The notes: generated by a model not told the origin, from the sequence alone. DNA of 64,000 nt from Fontibacterium medardense (GCA_965235075.1 OZ249404.1:248001-312000); one strand, 5' to 3'; counted from the stretch's first letter, positions 51,663-60,594 are shown. Program-made: numbers and translations.

Positions 51663-51674
51663 CAGTTTATATAA

Positions 51675-52016
51675 ATGGAACTGAATAATATGTTTAATAT
51701 AAACGACTTTAGGTTTGCTAAACCTTACTACAGACAAGGCGAATTTCTTGAGCTGTTTTCCATAAGTCTATCTACCTTAAAAAGGTACATAGAAGAGTGG
51801 TTGGTTAATGGCAGAAACCTTGAGGAAATGGGACATTTAAACATAAAAGGTTTTAAAGAAACCTGTTGGGAACCAAAGACATTCCTGAATTGGTTAATTG
51901 AAAACAAATTAGAAGTTCCAGTTAAATATGATTACCAATTGAATGAGCAGAAGAAGCTCAACCAAAACGTAATCAATATACCTAAAAAACAACAACAACT
52001 TAAAGGAGTTCAGTAA
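51675..52016 (+). CDS. Putative HTH DNA-binding protein (excisionase/regulator-like)
   Basis: A 113-residue protein with a likely helix-turn-helix around FLELFSISLSTLKRYIEEWL and a second motif FKETCWEPKTFLNWLIE that suggests the wing or partner helix of AlpA/excisionase-like proteins. It is first behind the regulated promoter, so it may be the autoregulator or excision factor. Starts at 51675 or 51690 are both possible. It overlaps the ssDNA-binding gene start by one base. Confidence 0.55.
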   Translation: MELNNMFNINDFRFAKPYYRQGEFLELFSISLSTLKRYIEEWLVNGRNLEEMGHLNIKGFKETCWEPKTFLNWLIENKLEVPVKYDYQLNEQKKLNQNVINIPKKQQQLKGVQ

Positions 52017-52546
52017 TGATCTACACTACAAACTTTGGTGAAGCTTTATATCCATACCTAACAATTGCAGATACTAAATTTGATCCAATGGGTAAATACC
52101 ACGTTAAACTAAAAGTAAAATCAGAAGGTGCGCAAACAGATATAGCAATTATCAATGATGTGATTGCTAAAAAGGTTGCGGATTTTACAAAAGAAAATTC
52201 AGGTAAGGAAATAAGACGAGCAGACCTACCTTATGAAGTAACTGATGATGGCTTTGTTATTTTCCACTTCAAAATGAAAGCAAGTGGAATTAATTCCAAA
52301 ACAAAACAACCATTTGAACAAAAACCAAAAATCTTTGATCACAATCTAGATTTGTTACCAGAAGATAAATCTATTTGGAGTGGTTCAATAATCAGAATTA
52401 CTTATGAACCATTTGGTTATTCAGGTGCTGCAACAGGAATTGGTTGCACATTAAGATTAAAATCTGTGCAAATAAAAAAACTTGTTGAAGGAAGTATTAA
52501 CCATGGTTTCACCAAAGTGGAACCAGAAATAACGACGGTATTTTAA
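52016..52546 (+). CDS. Phage-type single-stranded DNA-binding protein (DUF2815-like)
   Basis: A 176-residue OB-fold protein. The pattern PYLTIADTKFDPMGKYHVKL at the start, PKIFDHNLDLL centrally and IWSGSIIRITYEPFGY followed by GCTLRLKSVQIKKL at the end matches phage ssDNA-binding proteins of the DUF2815 type. It should coat replication or recombination intermediates and work with the primase-helicase downstream. A good Shine-Dalgarno (AAGGAG) precedes it. Confidence 0.8.
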   Translation: MIYTTNFGEALYPYLTIADTKFDPMGKYHVKLKVKSEGAQTDIAIINDVIAKKVADFTKENSGKEIRRADLPYEVTDDGFVIFHFKMKASGINSKTKQPFEQKPKIFDHNLDLLPEDKSIWSGSIIRITYEPFGYSGAATGIGCTLRLKSVQIKKLVEGSINHGFTKVEPEITTVF

Positions 52547-52900
52547 ATGACTTCAAAATCAGATCTTAAAAAAAATATTTTTTATAATTCATATAGATTA
52601 GATGCTTATGTTCGTTATTTAGCTCAAGATCAGGGTGTTAATTACGAGTTAAGTCCACAGTTTTTTTATGATTGCTATCAACAAGGTGCTCGAGGGTTTT
52701 TTGGAATTGAAATAGATGAAAACTTAAAAATCATTGAAGACAATCGTTATCCTCATATGTACGAAAAATTTTGTTTAAATGAAAAAAAATTATTTCCACA
52801 GCATGAGCAAGCAAAAAATATATTTAAAGAAGCAACGGAAGCTTATGTTTTATCTGATGGTGGAAAAATTAACAAAATCAAACAAGGAGGACTAATATGA
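52547..52900 (+). CDS. Hypothetical protein, 117 residues
   Basis: A soluble protein of unknown family following the ssDNA-binding gene without gap. LDAYVRYLAQDQGVNYELSP suggests an N-terminal helical part; no catalytic motif is visible. It overlaps the next gene by 4 bases. Confidence 0.55.
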   Translation: MTSKSDLKKNIFYNSYRLDAYVRYLAQDQGVNYELSPQFFYDCYQQGARGFFGIEIDENLKIIEDNRYPHMYEKFCLNEKKLFPQHEQAKNIFKEATEAYVLSDGGKINKIKQGGLI

Positions 52901-53157
52901 GATTAGAATTCACATATCGAGCTAAATTTATGTTTATGCAAGATAAGCCATTAACAAAAATAGATGATTTTATTTTTATTCTTAATCATTCTGTTGAATT
53001 CTTTAATCAGTTAAAAAAAACATTTAAAGAAAATAATTTAAAAGTTGAAATATATGGAAGTGAAGATGATTATAGTACTTTTTGTGTAGACACGGATAAT
53101 CAAAAAACTATTAAACTTTTAAAGATTTTAGGTTTTCAAAGACAAAGGAAGCAATAA
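52897..53157 (+). CDS. Hypothetical protein, 86 residues
   Basis: A small mixed alpha/beta protein with an opening strand RLEFTYRAKFMFMQD and no recognised family. It has a strong Shine-Dalgarno (AAGGAGG) in the end of the previous gene, with which it overlaps by 4 bases. It directly abuts the gene at 53158. Confidence 0.55.
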   Translation: MRLEFTYRAKFMFMQDKPLTKIDDFIFILNHSVEFFNQLKKTFKENNLKVEIYGSEDDYSTFCVDTDNQKTIKLLKILGFQRQRKQ

Positions 53158-53607
53158 ATGTCAGATAAAAAACCTACTAAAGAGCTCAACCCATTAGATC
53201 AAACAATAAGAGAATTCCTTAAAGATCAGGAGGACTATGGCAAGTATTTAGATAAGTTAAGAAAAAAAGATAAATTGCCGGAACCAGAGGATTTTAAAAA
53301 AGGTGGATCAGTAAGAAGACCTAAATATTGGGGTGAAATGCGTGAGGTATCTTATAAAAACAAATCCTCAAATATAGATAAGCCACTAGAAATATCAGAT
53401 AGTTTAAATCAGCGAAAATCCCTGGCTAGGGCAATGCTTTATGACAGGCAGTCTTATTCTAGCGGTGGTTTAGTAAAAGAGAGAATTATTCAATTAGAAG
53501 CCATTCAAAAGATGTTGTTTCCATTAATTAAAGATTTTGAAAGTGCTGATCTCTATGAGAAAGCCACAGAAGAATTAAAATTATTAAAACAATCTGAAAA
53601 AAAATAA
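53158..53607 (+). CDS. Hypothetical phage-like protein, 149 residues
   Basis: A charged protein with two glycine-rich 'GGSVRRP' and 'SSGGLVKE' turns. Such 'x-x-G-G-L/S-V' turns are frequent in marine phage proteins of unknown function; here this is a resemblance only. Residues 105-149 form a helix-rich tail. Two bases separate it from the next gene. Confidence 0.55.
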   Translation: MSDKKPTKELNPLDQTIREFLKDQEDYGKYLDKLRKKDKLPEPEDFKKGGSVRRPKYWGEMREVSYKNKSSNIDKPLEISDSLNQRKSLARAMLYDRQSYSSGGLVKERIIQLEAIQKMLFPLIKDFESADLYEKATEELKLLKQSEKK

Positions 53608-53609
53608 TC

Positions 53610-54305
53610 ATGAGCAAATATAAAGATAAATATAAAAACGAAAATGGTGGTGATGATTATTATATAATTCCTGAAAAAGGTTCTGATGCACAATTTACTG
53701 GAAAACAATTAATTTATAGAAGAGGTGAGTTTGGTGAAAAATGGCGTTTAATGAAAGCAAGCGCTGAAACTCAAAAAGAGAAAAAGCACTATGCAGAATA
53801 TGAGTTGAGAGACATAAAAAAAGATCAGGTAATTTATAACAAAGATGTAGGTGCATTTACGGACGGAAGAGGAAAAAAATATTATGGCAATGATGTTAAT
53901 AAACAAAACAATCTTGTTAGAGCTCGAATGAACCTTGTAATTAAAGAAATGGGTATTGAGGATAAAAATTATATTAACAAATGGATGTTTTCAAAAGATA
54001 GAGATTTAAATACTGAAGTTGAAGAAATCGAACCTGGAGAGAATGATTGGGCGCATGAGAGTTTAAAAACACCAGAGGAAGTTATAGAGGAAAAAAAATT
54101 GAAATTAAAAAAAGTAATTGCAACACCTGTAGTCACTAAATCCTACGAACCACTAACACCAATTTATTTGCCAAATGAATTTAAGGAGTTTGAAACTAAA
54201 GTTGAAGAACCTAAACAAGAAAGCCCATTTGATGGCAAAGGAATTGCACATGAAGGAATATTAGCTTTGAATAAAGCTTTGTATGGAAAGATTGGTAAAA
54301 TTTAA
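53610..54305 (+). CDS. Hypothetical protein, 231 residues
   Basis: The product begins with a lysine/tyrosine-rich start and has a globular N-terminal part (FTGKQLIYRRGEFGEKWRLM, KDVGAFTDGRGKKYYGND) and a proline-rich C-terminal linker before a final helix. No family recognised. The stop overlaps a micro-ORF start (TAATG). Confidence 0.55.
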   Translation: MSKYKDKYKNENGGDDYYIIPEKGSDAQFTGKQLIYRRGEFGEKWRLMKASAETQKEKKHYAEYELRDIKKDQVIYNKDVGAFTDGRGKKYYGNDVNKQNNLVRARMNLVIKEMGIEDKNYINKWMFSKDRDLNTEVEEIEPGENDWAHESLKTPEEVIEEKKLKLKKVIATPVVTKSYEPLTPIYLPNEFKEFETKVEEPKQESPFDGKGIAHEGILALNKALYGKIGKI

Positions 54306-54367
54306 TGAAGTTAACAAAAGTAAATCGATCAGAAAGAATGAAAGAAAAAATAGGGGAGGTGTTATGA
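54305..54367 (+). CDS. Possible 20-codon coupling ORF
   Basis: An ATG overlapping the previous stop as TAATG opens a 20-codon frame (MKLTKVNRSERMKEKIGEVL) whose TGA overlaps the next ATG as ATGA. It could be a tiny gene or only a coupling device that carries ribosomes to the next gene; the strong GGGGAGGTG there suggests independent initiation as well. Confidence 0.3.
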   Translation: MKLTKVNRSERMKEKIGEVL

Positions 54368-54561
54368 CTGATAAATATAAATATCAATCCATCTCTCTAA
54401 AAACTCAAACCATAGATGTCATAAAAAATCTTTCTGATAAATTAGTGCAGGGACAAAAGTTGTCTAATGCTAAAACAGTGCAGAAGCTTGTTATCGATAC
54501 CTATGAAAAACTTAACCCAGGTAATGATAATGATATGCACACAATCAAAAAGACCAAATAA
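54364..54561 (+). CDS. Small protein, possible ribbon-helix-helix DNA-binding
   Basis: A 65-residue protein. YQSISLKTQTIDVIKNLSDK and a following KTVQKLVIDTYEKL helix resemble a ribbon-helix-helix protein such as CopG/Arc, with a short N-terminal strand and two helices. It could regulate the following primase-helicase or plasmid-like copy number. The ATG at 54364 is chosen because GGGGAGG lies 6 bases upstream; the frame is open to 54283 without support. Confidence 0.5.
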   Translation: MTDKYKYQSISLKTQTIDVIKNLSDKLVQGQKLSNAKTVQKLVIDTYEKLNPGNDNDMHTIKKTK

Positions 54562-54587
54562 AACCATAGTAAAACCAGGAGTTAATC

Positions 54588-56900
54588 ATGAGAATTCATG
54601 AGTTATTCTCTGGTGATATTGAGAACAGAGGTGTTCTTTCTGGTATTACTAATGGATCCAAGTCAGCTTATTTTGAACCAGTTCCATTTAATTGGGAAGA
54701 ACACCTTCAAGGTAAAAAAGTCCAAGGATTAAGCCCAATAAGAAAAGATAGAGCTAAATGGCTTTGTGTCGACATTGATCTAAAGATTGATCCAATGGAA
54801 TTTTGTGGAAAAATTTTTATGAAATTAGGGCCACAGTATTTTCCATTTAAAACAATGAGTGGAAGATGGAGAGTTGTAGAATTTTTAGATGACTGGGAAA
54901 ATTTAGAAAGTGTTGCAAAGAGATCAAAGGATTTAGAAAATATCATTTTCAAAAAATGTAAATATAAATGTGATAGCGGCCATACACTTCCTTACAATAA
55001 AGGTTGGGTATTCCTACCTTATCACAGCGCTGATACTACATGCTATTCGCCTGGGGGCAATCCACTAACAAAAGAACAATTTGAATTTAGATGTAGGTAT
55101 AAAAATATTGCATTGATCGCTAGTGCTGTTGGGATGAAACCAGGGGGTAGAGCAAAAGCATTATTTAATATTGCTCTATATAAAAAACACTTTCCTGCAT
55201 GTGATGTTACTTTAGAGGAAATTAATAAAAACTTTTTTGAACCTATGGATGATTTATATTTTCATAAACAACAAAACCATGTTCTTAAATCAATTAATAA
55301 AACAGAATACAATAAACAATATTTATATAATGGTATTCCAAAGTGGTGTGAAGATATGTGTGGAGTAAGGCCTTATATGGAAGATAGTTTTGCAGAAGAA
55401 GTTGTTGCACCAGAATTAGTTAAAGATTTTATTTATTGTAATCAAAACAAAGATTTTTACGAAGTAGCAAAAGATATATTTAGAGATAAAGAACAAATGA
55501 ATGAGTGGTGGCTGCATGTCACCAAAGGTAAACCCATCACTAAAATACTCCTAGAGAACCCAAGTCTTATTAAAGTTTGGTCCGTATTAGTGCACCATGG
55601 TTATAAGCCAGGTGTAATCGATGTTTCACCAAATGAAATCAAAGGTATTAAACCCGGGAAATATCTTAATCATTATAAACCTAGTAGTGTGCTTGCTACA
55701 CCTGGGGATCATCATAAGTTTATTGAGTATTATCAATGGCTATTCCAAAGCGAAGATAAGATCATCTATAACAATAAAGAGTACACGCAGTTTGATATTG
55801 TGATGATGTTTTTAGCGAACCTAGTGCAGAACCCAGGTCGTAAAGCCATGTGGGGAATTTTAATTCAGTCAACCCAGGGATCAGGCAAAGGTTTACTTGC
55901 AGAGATTATAGAAAGCATTTTAGGTCAGAATAATTGTTTAACCAATGTAACCTTTGATGGTTTAGTAAGAGACCACTCAACACTGTTAAAAGGTAAGCAA
56001 TTCATAGTTATTAATGAATTAATGTTAACTGGTAGAAGAGTAGAGGGAAAAGAATTAGCTAATAAGCTAAAACCTTTTTTTACAGATCCAGTCCATATAA
56101 TTAATCCTAAATTTAAAGAAGAGATACTATGCCCAAATCTAGTTAATCTTTTTTTATATTCCAATGATCCAAAACCTCTTCATGTAGATCAAGATGATAG
56201 ACGATTGTGTGCCATCAAAGTTTATCATACCAAAGAAGAGATTATTAAAAAAATTGAAGAATATGTTCCTTACTTACTAGCACTCGTTAAAGATCCATCA
56301 TCAATAAAACATTATTTACAAAAAATAGTTGAGTTACCTGATGAAAGGTTTTTTGGAAAAGACGCCCCTAAAACAATTTCTAAACAAGAGTTAATAGAAA
56401 ATTCAAAGGATGACTTTGAGGCCATCATGGATGAAGCTTTTAGAGACCACAGTTTTCCATTTGCAAATAAAAAATATGTGGTGAGTAAAGAAAAAGATAT
56501 CGGATACACATACAGAGGCTATGTAGTTATTAGCGAGTTAGAGGAAGTTATTAAGTTTGATCCGCAATTCAAAAAAGTTTTTTGTGATCGGTTTACTATA
56601 ACTAGTTGGGTTAAAAAAAATGCAATTCCCTGGCCCGATGGAAAAATGAATAAAGAGATTATATTGCCATTTGGTCGGGAGAAAAAGAGAGCTTGGTTAT
56701 TGGAAGATATTAAAGAGGTTAAAGGTAAGTTTTATTCTCAAAAAACCGGGGCAGAGTTGGGGAAAGATTATGCGGAATATAGATTTAGAGCAACGGATGA
56801 CCAAGTGTCCTCACCAGACTGGAGCTTTGTTAATAGAGCAGAAAATATAAAACAAACAGAAGAGACACTATTTGGAGGATTATATGAAAAAAAAGAATGA
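54588..56900 (+). CDS. Phage/plasmid primase-helicase (DUF5906-type)
   Basis: A 770-residue protein. The N-terminal ~250 residues look like an archaeo-eukaryotic-type primase/polymerase with acidic motif CVDIDLK (D62, D64). The C-terminal half is an SF3/P4-like helicase: Walker A in TQGSGKGLLAE (K434), Walker B-like FIVINELML, sensor LYSNDPKPL and arginine finger DDRR at 536-539. Such proteins start replication of phages, satellites and plasmids. A Shine-Dalgarno AGGAG precedes the ATG. The ssDNA-binding gene upstream fits a replication module. Confidence 0.85.
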   Translation: MRIHELFSGDIENRGVLSGITNGSKSAYFEPVPFNWEEHLQGKKVQGLSPIRKDRAKWLCVDIDLKIDPMEFCGKIFMKLGPQYFPFKTMSGRWRVVEFLDDWENLESVAKRSKDLENIIFKKCKYKCDSGHTLPYNKGWVFLPYHSADTTCYSPGGNPLTKEQFEFRCRYKNIALIASAVGMKPGGRAKALFNIALYKKHFPACDVTLEEINKNFFEPMDDLYFHKQQNHVLKSINKTEYNKQYLYNGIPKWCEDMCGVRPYMEDSFAEEVVAPELVKDFIYCNQNKDFYEVAKDIFRDKEQMNEWWLHVTKGKPITKILLENPSLIKVWSVLVHHGYKPGVIDVSPNEIKGIKPGKYLNHYKPSSVLATPGDHHKFIEYYQWLFQSEDKIIYNNKEYTQFDIVMMFLANLVQNPGRKAMWGILIQSTQGSGKGLLAEIIESILGQNNCLTNVTFDGLVRDHSTLLKGKQFIVINELMLTGRRVEGKELANKLKPFFTDPVHIINPKFKEEILCPNLVNLFLYSNDPKPLHVDQDDRRLCAIKVYHTKEEIIKKIEEYVPYLLALVKDPSSIKHYLQKIVELPDERFFGKDAPKTISKQELIENSKDDFEAIMDEAFRDHSFPFANKKYVVSKEKDIGYTYRGYVVISELEEVIKFDPQFKKVFCDRFTITSWVKKNAIPWPDGKMNKEIILPFGREKKRAWLLEDIKEVKGKFYSQKTGAELGKDYAEYRFRATDDQVSSPDWSFVNRAENIKQTEETLFGGLYEKKE

Positions 56901-57300
56901 ATATGATTTACCTTTAGAACCAGGGAAAAACCAAATACACCAAAAAGGCAGAATGAAAGGGCATCTTAAATATTCTTTATTAGAGAAAGTATGCAAAAGC
57001 CAACTAGAGTGCATAAAAGATTATCAATCCTCCATGGATAACCTAGTTACGCATATGGATTTTGTTATGAAACAGAATGAAGAAATCTGGAAAGAACGCA
57101 ACGATGCGGTGAGAGCTTATAATGGAATGATCTTATCCAAAAAAACAGCAGAACAAATGGGTATTGATACAGACGCCATGGTTACTCCTGAACAAAAAGA
57201 GTTTATGGAAAAATACCAATTCGTACAAAAAGTAACCGTAACAGAGGCGGGTAAGACCCATTACAAATACATATTAACTCCTAAAAAAAAGAAAGTTTAA
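56884..57300 (+). CDS. Hypothetical protein behind the primase-helicase, 138 residues
   Basis: A charged, helical protein with a long predicted coiled coil around residues 40-75 (SSMDNLVTHMDFVMKQNEEI). No family recognised. It starts inside the primase-helicase gene; the ATG at 56884 has GGAGG 5 bases upstream. It ends 4 bases inside the convergent nuclease gene. Confidence 0.55.
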   Translation: MKKKNEYDLPLEPGKNQIHQKGRMKGHLKYSLLEKVCKSQLECIKDYQSSMDNLVTHMDFVMKQNEEIWKERNDAVRAYNGMILSKKTAEQMGIDTDAMVTPEQKEFMEKYQFVQKVTVTEAGKTHYKYILTPKKKKV

Positions 57301-59486
57301 TGAAGTTTACAACTTAATGCGTTTCTATATTTAACTCTACTACGCACATCTCTTTGGTATGATTTTGAACACTTTGAACATTTCCACCAATATTTATAAC
57401 GTGAAGCACTTGGTGTAATAGTTTTTATATTAATGTTTTTATTTTTTTTATAATCCCACTCCAAAGCTATTTTTGGATAACTAACCGTGATGTTATTCTT
57501 TTTTTCACTATAAATTATGGGGTAACATTTAGGACAACAACGATTTAATTTTATTCTATCACGAATTATTCTTAAATATGGAACATTGCAGTTGTTACAA
57601 TTCCACCAAGCTTTAAATCCTGAACCTGTAGTAAACATGTTTGGTTTAGTTTTATTTTTTTTATAAGACCATTCTTTAGCTATTTCAGGATAAAGATCTA
57701 AAATATTATTTTTAATAGGTTTTCTAAATTCATCTCTAAATAAATTTACACAAATTGGACAATTAGATTTATTAAACGTCCTATTTCCTATATCTACATT
57801 CCAGCTATGACCTCTCTTACATTTCCACCAAACTTTTTTTGCTGAAAAAGGGGCGTAATGTTCTGGTTTTAAAGGGGCATTTTTTATTAAATCAAACTCT
57901 TTGGCTATTTCAGGAAACCTTACCTTTAAGCTTTCATTATAAGCAGGAGCAGGTAAAAAATATTGTATTTTTCTATACAGATTATCATTAGTAAAATTTT
58001 TATGTTTTACGTATTCTTTTGTTTTAGAATTTTTGAAGCCAAAAGAATCAATTCTTTTAATAATTTGATTTAAATCCTCTTTTGTAAGTTTAGTTCTACC
58101 AACATATAAATCACTACTATCTATTTCTGGAAGTCCTTCTTCTCTAACTCTAATTAATTTTAAACCAAAATTTTTGATTTTATTATTTTTAACAACATCT
58201 TTTTCATATCGACCTTTATGAAAATACCAACCATCATATTCAATCGCAATTTTCTGTTTTGGTAAAAAAATGTCTATTTCAAAATTTTTATCATAGTAAT
58301 ATCTATGTCTTACATTTTTAAATAAAGTCATAAGTTCAGAATAAATTCTTATTTCAGGTAAAGAAGATGATATTTTGCAGGATGGACAATCTGATTTACT
58401 TACGGTTCTATGATATACGGATGTTCTCCATTGATGCCCGTGTTTACATTTCCACCAGTAGTTTTGTTTAGCCGATTGATAAAATACTTCACTTGCTTTA
58501 ATTTTATTCTTTACCTGATCCCACTCTCTTGCAACTCTTTCATCTTTATACTCCAAAGATTTTTCGTAAGTTAATATTCTTCCAGTGCAAACTGGGCATA
58601 CAATTTTTTTATTTTTTTCAAATAATTGTCTTTTGCTTGTTATACTTTGTATGTATGAGTGTTCTTTTTTGCACTTCCACCATGCTTTTTTATTAGACCA
58701 AGCAGAGACGTGTATAGGCATTAATCCCTCATTTAATGTAGGATGCCAATATTTAGACAAAGTGGGAAATAAATTAGATAATCTTTTTTTTTTCAATAAA
58801 AGATGAAATTGTTTATCCTTTACTATATTTTCTATTTTTCTATTTTCCCAACTACATTTTCTACAACCATAGCCTGATTTTCGTCTTGAATTTACAGTTG
58901 TCCTCCATTCATGTCCTTTAGAGCATTTAAACCAAACTAATCTTCCAGATCCAACTGTTAGCTTGTTAATATCAAATTTATTTTTTGTTGGATGAATTTG
59001 TTTAAATAGTTCAGGATTATTATCTTTGATTAAAAATGACTCTAAATTATATCTACATTTTTTACATGCACTGCCATTTCTAGTTCTTCTATCTATTGAT
59101 GCTTTCCAGCCATGCTTTTTTTTACACTTCCACCAAACTATCTTTGGTGATCCAGGTGCAATTTTTAGAGGATCTAAATCTTTATTTTTTTTATAATCCC
59201 ATTGATTAAAAATTTCAGGAAAATCTGTTTTTAAATTTTTTTCATTAGTAGGTATCCGACCAGTACAACGAGCGCATTTTTGTGTTCCTGTTGCTCTATA
59301 AGAAATTCTTTGTTGCCAATTATGTCCATTTTTACATAGCCACCACACTACTTTATTTGCTAATGGATGCACTTTATCTGGTTTTAATTTATTTTTTTTA
59401 TGATCCCATTCAAGAGCTAAATTAGGAAATGTATTTTTAAGATTATTCTCAACAGAAACTTTTTTTGGATATTTATAATTTGCCAT
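57297..59486 (-). CDS. Zinc-ribbon repeat protein with embedded Vsr-like nuclease domain
   Basis: A 729-residue protein with about eight repeats of the treble-clef type (DUF4379-like): each has a W-D-x-x-K-N module, then W-W-K-C-x-x-x-H-x-W and a C-x-x-C pair (for example CKKKHGWKASIDRRTRNGSA, C-K-K-C). Five repeats precede and three follow a nuclease domain at about residues 374-480, with E378, D405 (FEIDIFLP) and E416-D418 (IAIEYDGWYFH), the pattern of Vsr/PD-(D/E)xK enzymes. The last repeat lacks its second C-x-x-C cysteine. It is reversed relative to the replication genes, as expected of a defence, homing or exclusion cargo. Function is not established. Confidence 0.78.
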   Translation of the reverse strand: MANYKYPKKVSVENNLKNTFPNLALEWDHKKNKLKPDKVHPLANKVVWWLCKNGHNWQQRISYRATGTQKCARCTGRIPTNEKNLKTDFPEIFNQWDYKKNKDLDPLKIAPGSPKIVWWKCKKKHGWKASIDRRTRNGSACKKCRYNLESFLIKDNNPELFKQIHPTKNKFDINKLTVGSGRLVWFKCSKGHEWRTTVNSRRKSGYGCRKCSWENRKIENIVKDKQFHLLLKKKRLSNLFPTLSKYWHPTLNEGLMPIHVSAWSNKKAWWKCKKEHSYIQSITSKRQLFEKNKKIVCPVCTGRILTYEKSLEYKDERVAREWDQVKNKIKASEVFYQSAKQNYWWKCKHGHQWRTSVYHRTVSKSDCPSCKISSSLPEIRIYSELMTLFKNVRHRYYYDKNFEIDIFLPKQKIAIEYDGWYFHKGRYEKDVVKNNKIKNFGLKLIRVREEGLPEIDSSDLYVGRTKLTKEDLNQIIKRIDSFGFKNSKTKEYVKHKNFTNDNLYRKIQYFLPAPAYNESLKVRFPEIAKEFDLIKNAPLKPEHYAPFSAKKVWWKCKRGHSWNVDIGNRTFNKSNCPICVNLFRDEFRKPIKNNILDLYPEIAKEWSYKKNKTKPNMFTTGSGFKAWWNCNNCNVPYLRIIRDRIKLNRCCPKCYPIIYSEKKNNITVSYPKIALEWDYKKNKNINIKTITPSASRYKYWWKCSKCSKSYQRDVRSRVKYRNALSCKLH

Positions 59487-59524
59487 TATTTTGGTGGCTT
59501 TTAAAATTTATATAATAAAAGGTT

Positions 59525-59767
59525 CTATTTTAAAAATATCCACATAATAATTAGAAATATTAATGCAATTAACCCCATTAAAATAACTATTGTAATCAAT
59601 CCAAAAAAAAGCCCAAGACCAGCAATTATATTAATTGTTTCTTGAATAAACCCCAGTGGCTCAACTGGGTTTGGTGTTCCGCACTCTGGGCAATTAGTTT
59701 TGGCAAAGTGGACAGGAATAAGTTTTGTACACTTTTTACAATAATCATTGAATTTCGTTATTGGCAT
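59525..59767 (-). CDS. Zinc-ribbon membrane protein, 80 residues
   Basis: A small protein with an N-terminal four-cysteine zinc ribbon (CKKC at residues 10-13 and CPEC near 28-31) and a C-terminal double hydrophobic stretch (GLGLFFGLITIVILMGLIAL and following). I start at the ATG at 59767; the longer frame upstream runs through the divergent gene's promoter. No family recognised. It is cotranscribed or at least colinear with the zinc-ribbon nuclease, 38 bases upstream. Confidence 0.6.
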   Translation of the reverse strand: MPITKFNDYCKKCTKLIPVHFAKTNCPECGTPNPVEPLGFIQETINIIAGLGLFFGLITIVILMGLIALIFLIIMWIFLK

Positions 59768-59800
59768 ATATAATCGTAACAAAAAAGTAATCTTACTTAA

Positions 59801-60130
59801 ATGACAAAAATACTTAATTTTAAAAAAACTAAATCCCCTAAAACTAAATTTTACGAAAAAACTGCTGAAGAAGAAGTTATCTACAATCACCACTTAAAGA
59901 TTAAGACAAAACCTGAAGATTTTGCAAAGTTTTTACCTAAAATGCAGAATGAAGATTTATATCAATTATTTTTTCATTACTACCACGAATGGCATAGATT
60001 GAATTGTGGGGATAGCTGTAAAGGTCCAGAAATTTTGGAATATTGCTTTAATCAATCAAAATCTTTGAAAGAATTGTTTAAGAAAGTGTTTTATTATGTG
60101 AATCAAACTAAACTAGTTAAAGATGTTTAA
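59801..60130 (+). CDS. Hypothetical protein, 109 residues
   Basis: A basic protein with a lysine-rich start and a helical core EDLYQLFFHYYHEWHRLNCG. Two cysteines (LNCGDSCKG) are closely spaced. No family recognised. It overlaps the next gene by 8 bases. Confidence 0.52.
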   Translation: MTKILNFKKTKSPKTKFYEKTAEEEVIYNHHLKIKTKPEDFAKFLPKMQNEDLYQLFFHYYHEWHRLNCGDSCKGPEILEYCFNQSKSLKELFKKVFYYVNQTKLVKDV

Positions 60131-60518
60131 TTTTTTAAAAAAGAAACCCATCATTCCTGATAACGAATTTGGTATTACACAAGAGGATATAAGGTATATT
60201 TTAACTGGTACTCAAACCTGGGGTACAGACAAAAAAGTATATGATTTATTCATTGAGCATATGGCAAAGCAAACACCTGTATTAGAATTTCAAAAGATTT
60301 TAGATAATCTGCCAAAAAAACTATTTAAACTTGCCTATTATTATTTAGTAACAAGATATTGGCAGACTTTTTCAACTGTTTATCCTTATAAAAACTATAA
60401 GGACAGTTTCTATTATTTTTTACGAGTGCATAATATCACAGATAACAAAGTGATTTATCATGCACACACATCAAAGCTTGCCTACTTTTACTTAAATAAA
60501 ATTAAAGTAATAAAATAA
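60123..60518 (+). CDS. Hypothetical protein, 131 residues
   Basis: An aromatic-rich helical protein (for example LFKLAYYYLVTRYWQTFSTV). The N-terminal part resembles the preceding protein in layout (a charged start and a Tyr-rich helix), so a duplication is possible but not shown. No family recognised. Confidence 0.52.
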   Translation: MFNFLKKKPIIPDNEFGITQEDIRYILTGTQTWGTDKKVYDLFIEHMAKQTPVLEFQKILDNLPKKLFKLAYYYLVTRYWQTFSTVYPYKNYKDSFYYFLRVHNITDNKVIYHAHTSKLAYFYLNKIKVIK

Positions 60519-60594
60519 AGCCCGTACTCACAGATTAAATAAATATAATATTTGTACATGAAATTTGTGAATTTTTATGTAAACTAGATTTGAA

